This document shows, piece after piece, positions 16,603 to 26,314 of a stretch of 64,000 nt of DNA (the stretch's first letter is position 1; each line of letters starts with the position of its first letter). The notes beneath the pieces are model-generated. The model saw nothing but the letters and a program-made list of their open reading frames with translations. It had not been told where the DNA came from and ran no database searches. Source of the DNA: Candidatus Palauibacter soopunensis (GTDB lineage Bacteria; Gemmatimonadota; Gemmatimonadetes; Palauibacterales; Palauibacteraceae); the NCBI RefSeq assembly GCF_947581735.1, contig NZ_CANPVT010000053.1:186001-250000 (forward strand), given 5' to 3'. Position numbers and translations under genes: made by a program.

Positions 16603-17583
16603 ATGAGAGATCAGTTTGGTCGCCGGATCCGGTATCTCCGGATCTCGGTCACGGATCGCTGCAACCTGCGCTGCACGTACTGCATGCCGGAGGAGGGGCT
16701 CGCGTGGATCCCCAAGCCCGAGATGCTCGCGTACGAGGAGATCTCCGAGATCGTACGCCAGATGGCCGCGCTCGGGTTGGAGCGGGTCCGGATTACGGGC
16801 GGAGAACCGCTCGTCCGCAAGGACCTGCCCGATCTCGTCGACATGATCGCCGCGGTCCCCGGCATCGACGACATCTCGCTCTCTACGAACGCCATCCTCC
16901 TGCCGCGTTTCGCGACGGCCCTCCGGGAAGCCGGCGTCGCGCGCGTGAACGTCAGCCTGGATACGCTCGACCGGGATGGGTTCGAGGAGATCGCCCGGCG
17001 GCCGGCACGGCGCTTCGATGAGACGATGGAAGGCCTCCGCGCCGCCGAGGAGGCGGGGTTCGCTCCGATCAAGATCAACTGCGTCATCATGCGAGGTTTA
17101 AACGACCACGAAGTCGTCGACTTCGCTGAAATCACGCGGGAGCGTCCCTGGCACGTGCGCTTCATCGAACTCATGCCGGTGGGAGAGAACCTGCACCTCA
17201 GCGACCGTTTCATCTCGACGGATGAAGTACTCGAGAAGATCCGCGCGATCGAGGACCTCCTGCCGGACCCGGGACCGCGGGGGAACGGGCCCGCCGTGTA
17301 CTACCGCTTCCCGGGCGGCGCCGGGACGGTGGGCGCGATCACGCCGCTCTCGCACAACTACTGCGAACGCTGCAACCGCATGCGGCTGACCGCCGACGGG
17401 AAGCTGCGCACCTGCCTGTTCGGCGACCACGAGGTCGACCTGAAGGGCCCGCTGCGCGACACGGGCCGTATCGAGGAGGCTGTAGCGGAGGCGCTCGCCG
17501 GGAAGCCGAAGCGCCACTACCTGGAGTTGGGGACGGCGGCCGGGAGCGGCGGGCTCGCCGCCCTGAGTCAGGTCGGCGGATGA
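16603..17583 (+). CDS. moaA: GTP 3',8-cyclase (molybdenum cofactor radical SAM enzyme)
   Basis: First step of molybdopterin synthesis: radical SAM conversion of GTP to 3',8-cyclo-GTP. The N-terminal cluster Cys are 20, 24 and 27 in CNLRCTYC; the C-terminal substrate-binding cluster is in NYCERCNRMRLTADGKLRTC; the protein ends in Gly-Gly as required for activity. Also ITGGEPLVRKDL and SLSTNAI. 326 residues. No clear ribosome site before the ATG. Overlaps the next gene as ATGA. Confidence 0.96.
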   Translation: MRDQFGRRIRYLRISVTDRCNLRCTYCMPEEGLAWIPKPEMLAYEEISEIVRQMAALGLERVRITGGEPLVRKDLPDLVDMIAAVPGIDDISLSTNAILLPRFATALREAGVARVNVSLDTLDRDGFEEIARRPARRFDETMEGLRAAEEAGFAPIKINCVIMRGLNDHEVVDFAEITRERPWHVRFIELMPVGENLHLSDRFISTDEVLEKIRAIEDLLPDPGPRGNGPAVYYRFPGGAGTVGAITPLSHNYCERCNRMRLTADGKLRTCLFGDHEVDLKGPLRDTGRIEEAVAEALAGKPKRHYLELGTAAGSGGLAALSQVGG

Positions 17584-17825
17584 CGAGCTACGAGGAACGA
17601 CTCCGCCACAGGGATCTGCTCGAACGCGCGACCGACCTGCGCAGGCGGCTCGAAGCCGAAGACGGCGATTCCCCCATGCGGCGCGAGGAAGGGGCCGAAC
17701 TGGCGGCCCTCGTCGAAGCCACGCTGGCCGAGATCAGTCCGGAGCGCTGGGACCGGGTCATGGAGACGATCGCCGGCGAGGCGGCGCGGAGGGCGGGCGC
17801 GGGCGCGGCCCCGATGTTCGATTGA
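17580..17825 (+). CDS. Small helical uncharacterised protein
   Basis: Not recognised. 81 residues, mostly charged (Arg/Glu) and Ala, predicted all-helical with a likely coiled coil over 1-35; no membrane segment or cysteine. Starts with ATG overlapping the moaA stop by 4 bases, so translation is probably coupled to moaA. Regular codon use supports a real gene. Confidence 0.65.
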   Translation: MTSYEERLRHRDLLERATDLRRRLEAEDGDSPMRREEGAELAALVEATLAEISPERWDRVMETIAGEAARRAGAGAAPMFD

Positions 17826-17835
17826 TCGTCTTCGC

Positions 17836-18225
17836 TTGACCGGCGCTGATTCGCCGCACCGCAAGCTCCTCGCGGGCGGGTGCCTGCTCGCGGGCCTCGG
17901 CGTCGCGGCCGGAGCGTTCGGCGCGCACTCGCTCGAAGGCCGCCTCTCAGCGGAGGCCCTCGCGATCTTCGACACGGCGGCCCGCTACCACATGCTGCAC
18001 GCCCTGGGGCTCATCCTCCTCGGCCTCGCGGCGGCCCGCTGGCCCGAAGCGGCGTGGCACTGTCCCGGGCTCCTCATGCTGTGTGGCATCGCGGTGTTCA
18101 GCGGCACGCTCTACGCCCTCGCCCTGTCCGGAATCGGCTGGCTCGGCGCGATCACGCCCATCGGCGGCGCCGCCCTCATCGCCGCCTGGATCTGGGCCGC
18201 CTGGATCGCCCTCACCCGAACCTGA
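17836..18225 (+). CDS. DUF423 family inner-membrane protein
   Basis: 129 residues with four hydrophobic segments. The N-terminal segment ends in LGVAAGAFGAHSLEGRL, the hallmark of DUF423 (YgdD-like) proteins, followed by FDTAARYHMLHALGL and SGIGWLGAITPIGG. Function unknown in all members I know of. TTG start at 17836 lacks a clear ribosome site but is required to include the first conserved helix. Confidence 0.85.
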   Translation: MTGADSPHRKLLAGGCLLAGLGVAAGAFGAHSLEGRLSAEALAIFDTAARYHMLHALGLILLGLAAARWPEAAWHCPGLLMLCGIAVFSGTLYALALSGIGWLGAITPIGGAALIAAWIWAAWIALTRT

Positions 18226-18309
18226 CGCGCCCGCGACACACCGACGCGGCTCGGCCCTTGACGCACGCGTAGGTTGACGCGGGAGAAAAACGCCCCACCG
18301 AGAGGTCCG

Positions 18310-18864
18310 ATGGCGATCAAGAGCGACGGCTGGATCCGGCGCATGGCGCGCGAGCACGGGATGATCGAACCCTTCGCCGACCGCCAGGTGCGCGACGGCG
18401 TCATCTCCTATGGCGTCAGCAGCTACGGCTACGACATGCGGGTCGCCGACGAATTCCGGATCTTCCACAACGCGCTCTTCCCGGTCGTCGACCCCAAGAA
18501 GTTCGACGAGCGCTCCTTCCTCGAGTACTCGGGCGACGTCTGCATCATCCCCCCGAACTCCTTCGCCCTCGCGCGCTCCATCGAGTACTTCCGGATTCCG
18601 CGCAACATCCTCACAATCTGCGTGGGGAAGAGCACCTACGCCCGCTGCGGCCTCATCGTGAACGTCACGCCCTTCGAACCGGAGTGGGAAGGGCACGTGA
18701 CGCTTGAGATCTCGAACACGACACCGCTGCCCGCGCGCGTGTACGCGAACGAGGGGATCGCGCAGGTCCTCTTCTTCGAGTCCGACGAGGTCTGCGAGGT
18801 CAGCTACGCGGACAAGGCCGGAAAGTACCAGGGCCAGACCGGAGTTACGCCCCCGAAGCTCTAG
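18310..18864 (+). CDS. dcd: dCTP deaminase
   Basis: Converts dCTP to dUTP for dTMP synthesis. 184 residues. Shows [33 protein letters not shown], the catalytic region [12 protein letters not shown], and the lid [11 protein letters not shown]. Whether it is bifunctional (also hydrolysing dUTP) cannot be told by eye. ATG at 18310 follows GAGAGG. The last 20 bases overlap the end of the convergent hydrolase gene. Confidence 0.95.
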   Translation: MAIKSDGWIRRMAREHGMIEPFADRQVRDGVISYGVSSYGYDMRVADEFRIFHNALFPVVDPKKFDERSFLEYSGDVCIIPPNSFALARSIEYFRIPRNILTICVGKSTYARCGLIVNVTPFEPEWEGHVTLEISNTTPLPARVYANEGIAQVLFFESDEVCEVSYADKAGKYQGQTGVTPPKL

Positions 18865-19723
18865 CAGCTGCCGGGGGCGGGGCCAACCGGCCAGCCATTT
18901 CCCCGAGGAGGCGGGCCAGGAGCCGTGGGTGCTGCTCCGTCAGGACGTGGCCGCCGTCGGGGGATAGCGTGAAGTCGCAGTCGAGGCGGGAGGCGAGGCG
19001 CCTGGCCGTCTCGACGGGGATCCTCGGGTCGTGGGCGCCGGTCACGACGTGCGCGGCGACGGGGCGGCGGGGCATGCGGGCCTCGAGTTCCGCAGGATGC
19101 CAGTCGGCGAGAATGCGCAGGAGCGTGCGGGCGCGCGCCGGGCTCGACCACGGCCGCGCGTAGGCGGCGACCAGCTCCGAGGGGGCGCGGAAGGCGGGGC
19201 CGCACGCCCGCCGCAGAACCAGGTGACCCAGTGGCGCGTGAAGCGGCGCCAGGACGCTCCCGACCGCCCGCCGCACCGCGGATGACCGCAGCAGCCTAAG
19301 GATGGCCGGACTCCGGATTTCCGGCGTGACCGGGTTCGAGAGCAGGAGGCCGCCGATGTCCGGTTCCGCCTCCGCGAGGGCGAGCGCGATGGCCGCCCCC
19401 TGCGAATGTCCCGCGATGAGTCGCGGCCGGGGGCCGTCCGGCGCCAGCGCCCGCACCACCGCGCGAAGCCGGCGCACCTCGTCGTCGAGCGTGTAGGAGA
19501 GCTCTGCCCGCGCGTCCGAGTCGCCCCGCCCCGGGAGGTCGGGGAGCCAGCATTCCCACCCCTGGTGCGCTTCGGCGAAGCGTTCGGCGACGGGCCGCCA
19601 CGCGCGTCCGTGGGCGCTGATCCCGTGCAGGAAGAGGACGGGGCGTCCCCGGCCCAGAACCGTAACGCGTACCGTGCCTTCGCCGATCGCCACATTGCGC
19701 ACCACAGCCCGCTTTCGACTCAC
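18845..19723 (-). CDS. Alpha/beta-fold hydrolase
   Basis: 292 residues. Oxyanion region [12 protein letters not shown], nucleophile elbow [10 protein letters not shown], acid in GAHDPRIP and catalytic His in [11 protein letters not shown] give a complete Ser-Asp-His triad. The substrate cannot be inferred; MhpC/BioH-like esterases look similar. GTG start at 19723 preceded by GAGGGAG. Divergent from the nuo operon: only 32 bases separate its start from the nuo -35 box. Its end overlaps dcd by 20 bases. Confidence 0.85.
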   Translation of the reverse strand: MSRKRAVVRNVAIGEGTVRVTVLGRGRPVLFLHGISAHGRAWRPVAERFAEAHQGWECWLPDLPGRGDSDARAELSYTLDDEVRRLRAVVRALAPDGPRPRLIAGHSQGAAIALALAEAEPDIGGLLLSNPVTPEIRSPAILRLLRSSAVRRAVGSVLAPLHAPLGHLVLRRACGPAFRAPSELVAAYARPWSSPARARTLLRILADWHPAELEARMPRRPVAAHVVTGAHDPRIPVETARRLASRLDCDFTLSPDGGHVLTEQHPRLLARLLGEMAGRLAPPPAAARASGA

Positions 19724-19755
19724 TCGCTCCCTCTGCTTCCGAGGCCAAATACCGC

Positions 19756-19784
19756 TTGCCGCTCCTACCCCTCCGCGATACCTT
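19756..19784 (+). promoter_or_regulatory. Sigma-70-type promoter of the nuo operon
   Basis: TTGCCG at 19756-19761, a 17-base spacer and TACCTT at 19779-19784. Transcript start expected near 19791, giving a leader of about 49 bases. The leader holds a small hairpin, GTGAA-GAAA-TTCAC (19799-19812), with a GNRA-type loop. No other convincing promoter is seen inside the operon. Confidence 0.65.
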
Positions 19785-19839
19785 CGCGGCGCGGGAAAGT
19801 GAAGAAATTCACAAGCTCGCACGAGAGGAGCGAACCCCC

Positions 19840-20196
19840 TTGCTCGACCCATATCTCGGCATCCTGATCCTCGCGTTGGTCGGCGTGCTGAACGCGGCCG
19901 CGATGATGGGCGTATCGCATTTCGTCGGCTCCCGCAGACCGACTCCGGTGAAGGCGAGCCCGTACGAGTCGGGGATTCCCCCGCTCGGGACGACGCGGGA
20001 GCGTTTCTCGGTCAATTTCTACATCGTGGCGATGCTCTTCATCGTCCTCGACATCGAGACGCTCTTCCTCATTCCGTGGGCCGCGATCTTCCGGGAGTTG
20101 GGGATGGTCGGGTTCATGGAGATCACGGCGTTCCTCACCGTGCTCGGCGTCGGACTCGTGTACGCGTGGAAGAAGGGGGCCCTCGAATGGGACTGA
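19840..20196 (+). CDS. nuoA: NADH-quinone oxidoreductase subunit A
   Basis: Small membrane subunit of complex I. 118 residues with three membrane segments; conserved YESGIPPLG and [19 protein letters not shown]. The TTG at 19840, behind GAGAGGAG, is chosen because the promoter lies upstream and excludes earlier in-frame starts. First gene of the operon; 25 bases before nuoB. Confidence 0.93.
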   Translation: MLDPYLGILILALVGVLNAAAMMGVSHFVGSRRPTPVKASPYESGIPPLGTTRERFSVNFYIVAMLFIVLDIETLFLIPWAAIFRELGMVGFMEITAFLTVLGVGLVYAWKKGALEWD

Positions 20197-20221
20197 ACTC
20201 GGGACCGGACGGAGGGGCGCG

Positions 20222-20929
20222 ATGAAGACGCTCGACACGCTCCCCCCCGGCGCGCACCCGGACGCGCACTCCGACGAACTCGACACCGGCATCCCGCACA
20301 ACTGGATGACGACGAAGCTCGACTACGTCGTCAACTGGGCGCGGCGCAACTCGCTGTGGCCCATGCCGTTCGGGACCGCCTGCTGCGCGATCGAGATGAT
20401 GGCGTCGGCCGCGAGCAAGTACGACATCGGCCGCTTCGGGATGGAGCGCATGTCCTTCAGCCCCCGCCAGGCGGACCTGATGATCGTCGCCGGCCGGGTG
20501 ACCTACAAGCTGGCCCCGGTATTGCGCCGGGTCTGGGACCAGATGCCGCAGCCCAAGTGGTGCGTGTCCATGGGCGCGTGCGCGAGTTCCGGCGGGATGT
20601 TCGACAACTACACGATCGTCCAGGGGATCGACACGATCGTGCCCGTCGACGTCTACGTCCCGGGCTGCCCGCCGAGGCCGGAAGGTCTCATCTACGGACT
20701 CCTCATGATCCAGGAGAAGATCAAGGGAGAGTCGCTGTCCGATCCCCGGGCGCGGGACGAAGCGCCGGAGGCGGTCGGACGCCCGAACCTGCCCCCGGAA
20801 ACGATCGAACTCGTCGCCCAGCCGTTCGGCAACTCAACGAACCAGAACCGCATGAGCGGGCTCGGCCCGACGTCGGCGCTGGCCCGGTCCCGCGACCGGC
20901 GCGAACGCCGCCTGGAACACCGGGATTGA
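20222..20929 (+). CDS. nuoB: NADH-quinone oxidoreductase subunit B
   Basis: Carries the terminal 4Fe-4S cluster N2 next to the quinone site. Cluster ligands are the paired cysteines in GTACCAIEM, the Cys in MGACASSGG and the Cys in VPGCPPRPE. 235 residues; a 50-residue hydrophilic C-terminal tail (Arg/Asn-rich) exceeds the minimal subunit of about 160-180. Start ATG at 20222. Confidence 0.96.
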   Translation: MKTLDTLPPGAHPDAHSDELDTGIPHNWMTTKLDYVVNWARRNSLWPMPFGTACCAIEMMASAASKYDIGRFGMERMSFSPRQADLMIVAGRVTYKLAPVLRRVWDQMPQPKWCVSMGACASSGGMFDNYTIVQGIDTIVPVDVYVPGCPPRPEGLIYGLLMIQEKIKGESLSDPRARDEAPEAVGRPNLPPETIELVAQPFGNSTNQNRMSGLGPTSALARSRDRRERRLEHRD

Positions 20930-20945
20930 CCGGGGCGATCCGCCG

Positions 20946-22829
20946 TTGACGACCGCGACGACGACCGCGCCCCCGCGCATGGTGCGGGTCGCACCCCCTG
21001 AGGGGGACGCGGCGAGCCATCCTTCCGTCCGCGCCCTTCGCGAACGCTTCCGAGAGGGCGTGCGGCGCGTGGAGAGCGACGCGCTCGGTTATCCGGTCGT
21101 GTGGATCGATCCCGGCATCAACGCCGAGGCGCTCCGCTTCCTCCTCGAGACGCCCGACCAGGCGTACGACCTGCTCGCGGACGTCATGGGCGCGCACGCC
21201 GGCATCGGCGCCCCGATCCAGGTCTGGTACCAGCTCTGGTCCATGGCCCACGGCCGCCAGCTCCGCGTCGCGTGCGAGGTCCCGATGGACGACCTCGAGC
21301 TGGACAGCGTCACCGACCTGTGGCTCGCCGCCGACTGGCTCGAGCGCGAGGTGTGGGACATGTACGGCGTGAGCTTCCGCGGCCATCCGGATCTCCGCCG
21401 CATCCTCATGCCGGAGAACTACGAAGAGGGGTTCCCGCTCCGGAAGGACTTCCCGCTCCGCGGACGCTTCAGCCGCTCCCGGCAGGTGAGCCGCGCGCTC
21501 TCCCGCGACCTCGTCGACATGTACGCGGTCGAGGAACTGGAGATGGCGGGCTACGCCGTCACGGAGGACGGAGAAGTGGAGGCCCCGTCGGAGCGCGCGG
21601 AGGGCGGCGCGGCGGCCGGCATCCGCGACCTGAGCCCGGACGAGAAGCCCGAGGACGCGCTCGAGGGCGAGCCCATCCTCATCAACATGGGCCCCCAGCA
21701 CCCGGCCACCCACGGCGTCCTCCGGCTCGTGCTCCAGCTCGACGGGGAGCGCATCGTGCGCTGCTCCCCCCACATCGGGTACCTGCACACGGGCTTCGAG
21801 AAGACGTGCGAGTTCCGCGAGTGGAACCAGTGCGTCCCCTACACGGACCGCATGGACTACCTCGCGCCGATGCTCTACAACATCGGCTTCGCCGGGGCGG
21901 TCGAAGCGCTCCTCGACGTCGAGATCACGGAGCGCTGCCGCGTCGTCCGCGTCATCCTCGGCGAGCTGAACCGTATCCTCGGCCACCTCCTGTGGCTGGG
22001 GACGACGGCGATCGACATCGGCGCCTTCTCCGTCTTCCTCTACACCTTCCAGGAGCGCGAGCGGATCTACAACCTGCACGAGGCGTACACGGGGGGCCGG
22101 ATCACGACCTCCGTCACGCGGGTCGGCGGGATGATGGCGGATCTGCCCGTGGGCTGGACGGCGGCGGCGCGCGACTTCACGGCCACCTTCCCGGAGACGC
22201 TGGACGAGGTCGAGCGGCTCCTGTCGCGCAACGCCATCTGGCAGGGCCGCACGATGGACATCGGCGTGCTCGACGCGGACAAGGCCGTGAGCTACGGCGT
22301 CACCGGCCCCACCCTGCGCGCGAGCGGCGTGGCCTACGACGTGCGCAAGGCGCGCCCCTACCTCGGCTACGAGGAGTACGACTTCGACGTGCCCGTCGGG
22401 ACGGAGGGGGACGTCTACGACCGCTATCTCGTGCGGGTGGAGGAGATGCGGCAGAGCCTCCGCATCATCGAGCAGGCGCTCGACCGGCTGCCCGGCGGCC
22501 CGATCAACATCGACGACTACCGGATCGTCCTCCCCCCGAAGGGCGAGGCGATGGGGTCGATCGACACCATGATCTCGCACTTCAAGCTCGTGATGGAGGG
22601 CGTCCGCGTGCCGGCCGGCGAGACGTGGTACTCCATCGAAAGCTCGAAGGGCGAACTGGGATTCGGGATCATCTCCGACGGCGGCACGAAGCCCGTCCGC
22701 TGCCGGTTCCGCGGCCCGTCGTTCATCAACATCGCCTCGCTGCCGGAACTCGTGCGGGGCGAACTCGTCGCGGACGTCGTCGCGATCAACGCCTCGCTCG
22801 ACGTCGTGCTCGGGGAGATCGACCGGTGA
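20946..22829 (+). CDS. nuoCD: NADH-quinone oxidoreductase fused subunits C and D
   Basis: A single 627-residue chain. Residues to about 210 are NuoC (30-kDa) with [24 protein letters not shown] and [11 protein letters not shown]; an acidic linker (about 205-235) leads to NuoD (49-kDa) from [18 protein letters not shown], with [13 protein letters not shown] and GEMNR-like [14 protein letters not shown]. NuoD lines the quinone pocket. Fusion is known in enterobacteria and some other phyla. TTG start at 20946; an in-frame ATG at 20979 is an alternative. Confidence 0.94.
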   Translation: MTTATTTAPPRMVRVAPPEGDAASHPSVRALRERFREGVRRVESDALGYPVVWIDPGINAEALRFLLETPDQAYDLLADVMGAHAGIGAPIQVWYQLWSMAHGRQLRVACEVPMDDLELDSVTDLWLAADWLEREVWDMYGVSFRGHPDLRRILMPENYEEGFPLRKDFPLRGRFSRSRQVSRALSRDLVDMYAVEELEMAGYAVTEDGEVEAPSERAEGGAAAGIRDLSPDEKPEDALEGEPILINMGPQHPATHGVLRLVLQLDGERIVRCSPHIGYLHTGFEKTCEFREWNQCVPYTDRMDYLAPMLYNIGFAGAVEALLDVEITERCRVVRVILGELNRILGHLLWLGTTAIDIGAFSVFLYTFQERERIYNLHEAYTGGRITTSVTRVGGMMADLPVGWTAAARDFTATFPETLDEVERLLSRNAIWQGRTMDIGVLDADKAVSYGVTGPTLRASGVAYDVRKARPYLGYEEYDFDVPVGTEGDVYDRYLVRVEEMRQSLRIIEQALDRLPGGPINIDDYRIVLPPKGEAMGSIDTMISHFKLVMEGVRVPAGETWYSIESSKGELGFGIISDGGTKPVRCRFRGPSFINIASLPELVRGELVADVVAINASLDVVLGEIDR

Positions 22830-23398
22830 GCCGGCGCATCCATCCCGCGGTCGTCGGCGCGCAGCCCTTCCAGCTCACGGCGCGGGAGACGTTCGACGGT
22901 CCCATCTTCGAGACGGAGGAAGGGAAGCACCGGCTGGAGGCGGCCCTCTCCCGCTATCCGACGAAGCAGGCGGCGCTCCTCCCCATGCTCGGCTACGTGC
23001 AGTCGGTGAAGGGATGGATCGAGCCCGCGGACATGGTCGAGGTCGCCGAAGCGCTCGACCTGACGCCGGCCTACGTCCATTCGATCGCGACCTTCTACAC
23101 GATGTACAACAAGCACCCGGTCGGGCGTCACTTCGTCCAGGTGTGTACGAACATCTCCTGCCACCTGAACCGGGCCGAAGAGGTGCTGCGCGGCTTCCTC
23201 GCCGAGACGGGGACCCGCGAGGGGGAGATCTCGGAGGACGGGGAGTTCACGGTGATCGAGGCGGAATGTCTCGGCGCGTGCGGGTTCGCGACCGTCGTGC
23301 AGGTCAACGAGCGCTACCTGGAGGACGTCACCCCGGAGCGCGTGCCCGAGATCGTGGCCGGCCTGCGCGGCGCGCGCGACGGAGCGGAGGCCCCATGA
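22826..23398 (+). CDS. nuoE: NADH-quinone oxidoreductase subunit E
   Basis: 24-kDa subunit with thioredoxin-like fold and 2Fe-2S cluster N1a. Ligands are Cys107 and Cys112 (CTNISC) and Cys148 and Cys152 (CLGAC), the normal C-x4-C / C-x3-C set. [16 protein letters not shown] is conserved. 190 residues. GTG start overlaps the nuoCD stop, and its stop overlaps nuoF. Confidence 0.95.
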   Translation: MSRRIHPAVVGAQPFQLTARETFDGPIFETEEGKHRLEAALSRYPTKQAALLPMLGYVQSVKGWIEPADMVEVAEALDLTPAYVHSIATFYTMYNKHPVGRHFVQVCTNISCHLNRAEEVLRGFLAETGTREGEISEDGEFTVIEAECLGACGFATVVQVNERYLEDVTPERVPEIVAGLRGARDGAEAP

Positions 23399-24702
23399 GC
23401 TTCCCGCACCGGAGCGATCTCGAGGCCACGACGCGGCTCTCGCGGCACCAGGGCGAGGCCGAGGCGCGCACGCTCGACGGCTGGCGCGCCCGGGGCGGCT
23501 ACGAGGCGCTGCGGCGCTCCCTCGACATGCAGCCGGCCGACATCACGGAGGTCGTGAAGGCCTCCGGGCTCCGCGGGCGCGGCGGCGCCGGCTTCCCGAC
23601 CGGCCTCAAGTGGAGCTTCATGCCGAAGGACGACGGCAAGCCGCACTACCTGTGCTGCAACGCGGACGAGTCCGAGCCGGGCGCCTTCAAGGACCGCGAG
23701 GTCATCCGCTGGACGCCGCACCTCCTCATCGAGGGCTGCCTCATCGCGTCGCGCGCGATCGGGGCGGAGCACGCCTACATCTACGTGCGGGGCGAGTTCT
23801 TCGAGGAGACGGAGGTCCTCAACGCGGCGGTCGTCGAGGCGTACGAGGCCGGGCTCGCGGGGGACGGAATCCTGGGCTCGTCGTGGTCGTGCGACGTGAC
23901 GATCCACGCCGGGGCCGGGGCCTACATCGCCGGCGAGGAGACCGGCCTCATGAACTCGCTCATGGGCAACCGCGCGGAGCCCTGGGCCAAGCCGCCCTTC
24001 CCGGCGCAGGCCGGGGCGTTCGGGATGCCCACGACGGTGAACAACGTCGAGACGCTCGCCGCGGTCCCCATGATCCTCGAGAACGGCGCGGACTGGTACC
24101 GGCAGTGGGGGAGCGACGAGTCCCCCGGCACCAAGCTGTGGAGTTGCTCCGGGCACCTCGTGCGCCCCGGCAACTACGAGTTCGCGCTCGGGCTGCCGCT
24201 GAGCGACATCATCTTCGACGCCTGCGGCGGCACGCCCTCCGGCAAGCCCGTGAAGGCCGTGATCCCGGGCGGCTCCTCGACGGCGTTCCTGAGCGGCGAC
24301 GAACTCGACTGCGCGACGACGTACGAGGGGCTCGCGGAGGCGGGCAGCGCCCTCGGCACCGCCTCGCCGATCGTGATGGACGAGGACACCGACATCGTCG
24401 CGGCCATGCGCCGGATCGCGCAGTTCTACGCGCACGAGTCGTGCGGCCAGTGCGTGCAGTGCCGCGAGGGCACGTCGTGGGTCGTCCGCATCCTGCAGCG
24501 CATCGAGGCGGGCGACGGCCGCCCCAGCGACATCGACACGCTGTACGAGCTGTGCGAGCAGATGACGGGGCGCACGATCTGCGTGCTCGCGGACAGCGTC
24601 GTGTTCCCGCTCGAGTCGTCGCTCGACAAGTTCCGCGCCGATTACGAGGCGCTGATGAAGCCTTCTCTGGTCGCGGCGGGCGGCAGGGTGACGCATGGCT
24701 GA
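23395..24702 (+). CDS. nuoF: NADH-quinone oxidoreductase subunit F
   Basis: 51-kDa subunit: binds NADH and FMN and passes electrons to cluster N3. GRGGAGFPTGLKW (from about 60) and CNADESEPGAFKDRE form the NADH/FMN site; AGAGAYIAGEETGLMNSLMG follows; N3 ligands are Cys350, 353 and 356 in SCGQCVQCREG and Cys396. 435 residues, normal. Confidence 0.96.
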   Translation: MSFPHRSDLEATTRLSRHQGEAEARTLDGWRARGGYEALRRSLDMQPADITEVVKASGLRGRGGAGFPTGLKWSFMPKDDGKPHYLCCNADESEPGAFKDREVIRWTPHLLIEGCLIASRAIGAEHAYIYVRGEFFEETEVLNAAVVEAYEAGLAGDGILGSSWSCDVTIHAGAGAYIAGEETGLMNSLMGNRAEPWAKPPFPAQAGAFGMPTTVNNVETLAAVPMILENGADWYRQWGSDESPGTKLWSCSGHLVRPGNYEFALGLPLSDIIFDACGGTPSGKPVKAVIPGGSSTAFLSGDELDCATTYEGLAEAGSALGTASPIVMDEDTDIVAAMRRIAQFYAHESCGQCVQCREGTSWVVRILQRIEAGDGRPSDIDTLYELCEQMTGRTICVLADSVVFPLESSLDKFRADYEALMKPSLVAAGGRVTHG

Positions 24703-26314
24703 TAACGGCGCGAAGGCGACGGTCACCCTCACGATCGACGGGGTCGAGGTCACGGTCCCGAGCGGCACCCGGGTCATCGAGGCGGCCGAGCACGTGGGCG
24801 TCGTGGTGCCGCGCTACTGCTACCATCCGGGCATCCCCACGCGGCCGGCGCAGTGCCGCATGTGCCTCGTGGAGGTCGAGGGACGGCCCAAGCTCGAGCC
24901 CTCGTGCACGCTGCAGGCGGCCGACGACATGGTCGTGAACACGGCGAGCGACACGGCGCGCACGGCCCGCCAGTCGGTCATCGAGTTCCTGCTCGTCAAC
25001 CACCCGCTCGACTGCCCCATCTGCGACGCCGCGGGGCAGTGCATGCTGCAGGACTACGCCTACGTCACGAACCAGCTCGAGAGCCGGGTCGACGAGCCCA
25101 AGCGGATCATGGGCCGCGACCGCATCTCCGACGACATCCTCTACTTCGCGGACCGCTGCGTCATCTGCACGCGCTGCGTGAGATTCATGCGGGACGTGGC
25201 GGAGGATGACTCGCTCATCGTCGCCCAGCGCGGGGACAAGGCCTACATCGACACCTTCCCGGGCCGCGAACTCGACAACCCCTTCCAGGGGAACATCGTC
25301 GACGTGTGCCCCGTCGGCGCGCTCGTGCACGAGGACTTCGTGTTCAAGGCGCGCGCGTGGGACATGGACGCGGCGGCGAGCGTGTGCCCCGGCTGCCCCA
25401 CCGGCTGCAACGTCACGATCGACACGAAGGAGAACCAGATCGTGCGCGTGAAGCCGCGCCACAACGCGGCGGTGAACTCCTGGTGGATGTGCGACTACGG
25501 CCGCAGGCACCTCGTGATGACGAACCGCGGCGTGCGCGCCGAGGTCCCCCTCATCCGCGACGGCGGCGGCGACGGCGAGCGCGGCGAGCTGCGGCCGGTC
25601 GACTGGGCCACGGCGCTCGACTGGGTGGCCGAGAAGATCGACGCGCTCGACGCGCCCGGCGGGAGTGCGGTCGTGTCGCCGGACGCCTCGAACGAGAACC
25701 TGTTCTACGTCCGGCGGCTCCTCGACCGGCTCGGCGTCGCGGGCGCGGCCTTCCGGGTCGCGCAGGGCGAGACCGCCGCGCTGCCCACCGTGCCCACGCT
25801 CAAGCTGCGCGCGGACCGTGCCGCGAACGTCGCGGGGGCCGGACTGTTCGGCGGCCGGCGCACGGATGCGCTCCCCAACGGCGCGGCGGCTGGCGGCGCG
25901 GCGGCCGGAGCGCTCGTCGTGCTCGACGACGAACTCGAGGGCGCCCCCGACGACTTCGGCGCCTCGGCCGGCTTCTTCCTCTACGTCGGCACGCGGCTGC
26001 CCGGCGCGGCGCGCAACGCGGACGCGGTGCTCCCGATCGCGACCTTCGCGGAGATGGACGGCACGTTCACGAACTTCGAGGGCCGCGTGCAGCGCTTCCA
26101 CCAGGCGCTGCGGCCGCCGGGCCTGGCCCGCCCGGGTTGGATGGTGCTGAGCCGCGTGCTCGCCCGCCTGGGAGACGGCGAAGCCGTCAACGACGTGCGC
26201 AGCGCGTTCGAGCGCATGGCGGCGGAGGCTCCGCCCTTCGCGGGCCTCACGTGGGACGGGATCGGCCTCAAGGGCGCCCCGGCCGCCGGCGCAGCCGCGG
26301 AGGCCGACGCGTGA
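24695..26314 (+). CDS. nuoG: NADH-quinone oxidoreductase subunit G
   Basis: 75-kDa subunit of the peripheral arm with several iron-sulfur clusters. Seen in order: 2Fe-2S motif with PRYCYHPGI and CRMCLVEVEG, the His/Cys-ligated cluster in HPLDCPICDAAGQCMLQ, CVICTRCVRF, VDVCPVGAL, and a CPGCPTGCN ... WMCDYG set matching the extra N7 cluster. Only 539 residues: the molybdopterin-oxidoreductase-like C-terminal part is much shorter than in Thermus or E. coli and rich in Ala/Gly. Overlaps nuoF by 8 bases. Confidence 0.93.
   Translation: MADNGAKATVTLTIDGVEVTVPSGTRVIEAAEHVGVVVPRYCYHPGIPTRPAQCRMCLVEVEGRPKLEPSCTLQAADDMVVNTASDTARTARQSVIEFLLVNHPLDCPICDAAGQCMLQDYAYVTNQLESRVDEPKRIMGRDRISDDILYFADRCVICTRCVRFMRDVAEDDSLIVAQRGDKAYIDTFPGRELDNPFQGNIVDVCPVGALVHEDFVFKARAWDMDAAASVCPGCPTGCNVTIDTKENQIVRVKPRHNAAVNSWWMCDYGRRHLVMTNRGVRAEVPLIRDGGGDGERGELRPVDWATALDWVAEKIDALDAPGGSAVVSPDASNENLFYVRRLLDRLGVAGAAFRVAQGETAALPTVPTLKLRADRAANVAGAGLFGGRRTDALPNGAAAGGAAAGALVVLDDELEGAPDDFGASAGFFLYVGTRLPGAARNADAVLPIATFAEMDGTFTNFEGRVQRFHQALRPPGLARPGWMVLSRVLARLGDGEAVNDVRSAFERMAAEAPPFAGLTWDGIGLKGAPAAGAAAEADA

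Noticed and set aside
18253-18281. TTGACG and TAGGTT boxes upstream of dcd
   Set aside because: TTGACG and TAGGTT are only 6 bases apart, and the sequence 17 bases upstream of TAGGTT (CGGCTC) is no -35 box. Chance matches are likelier.
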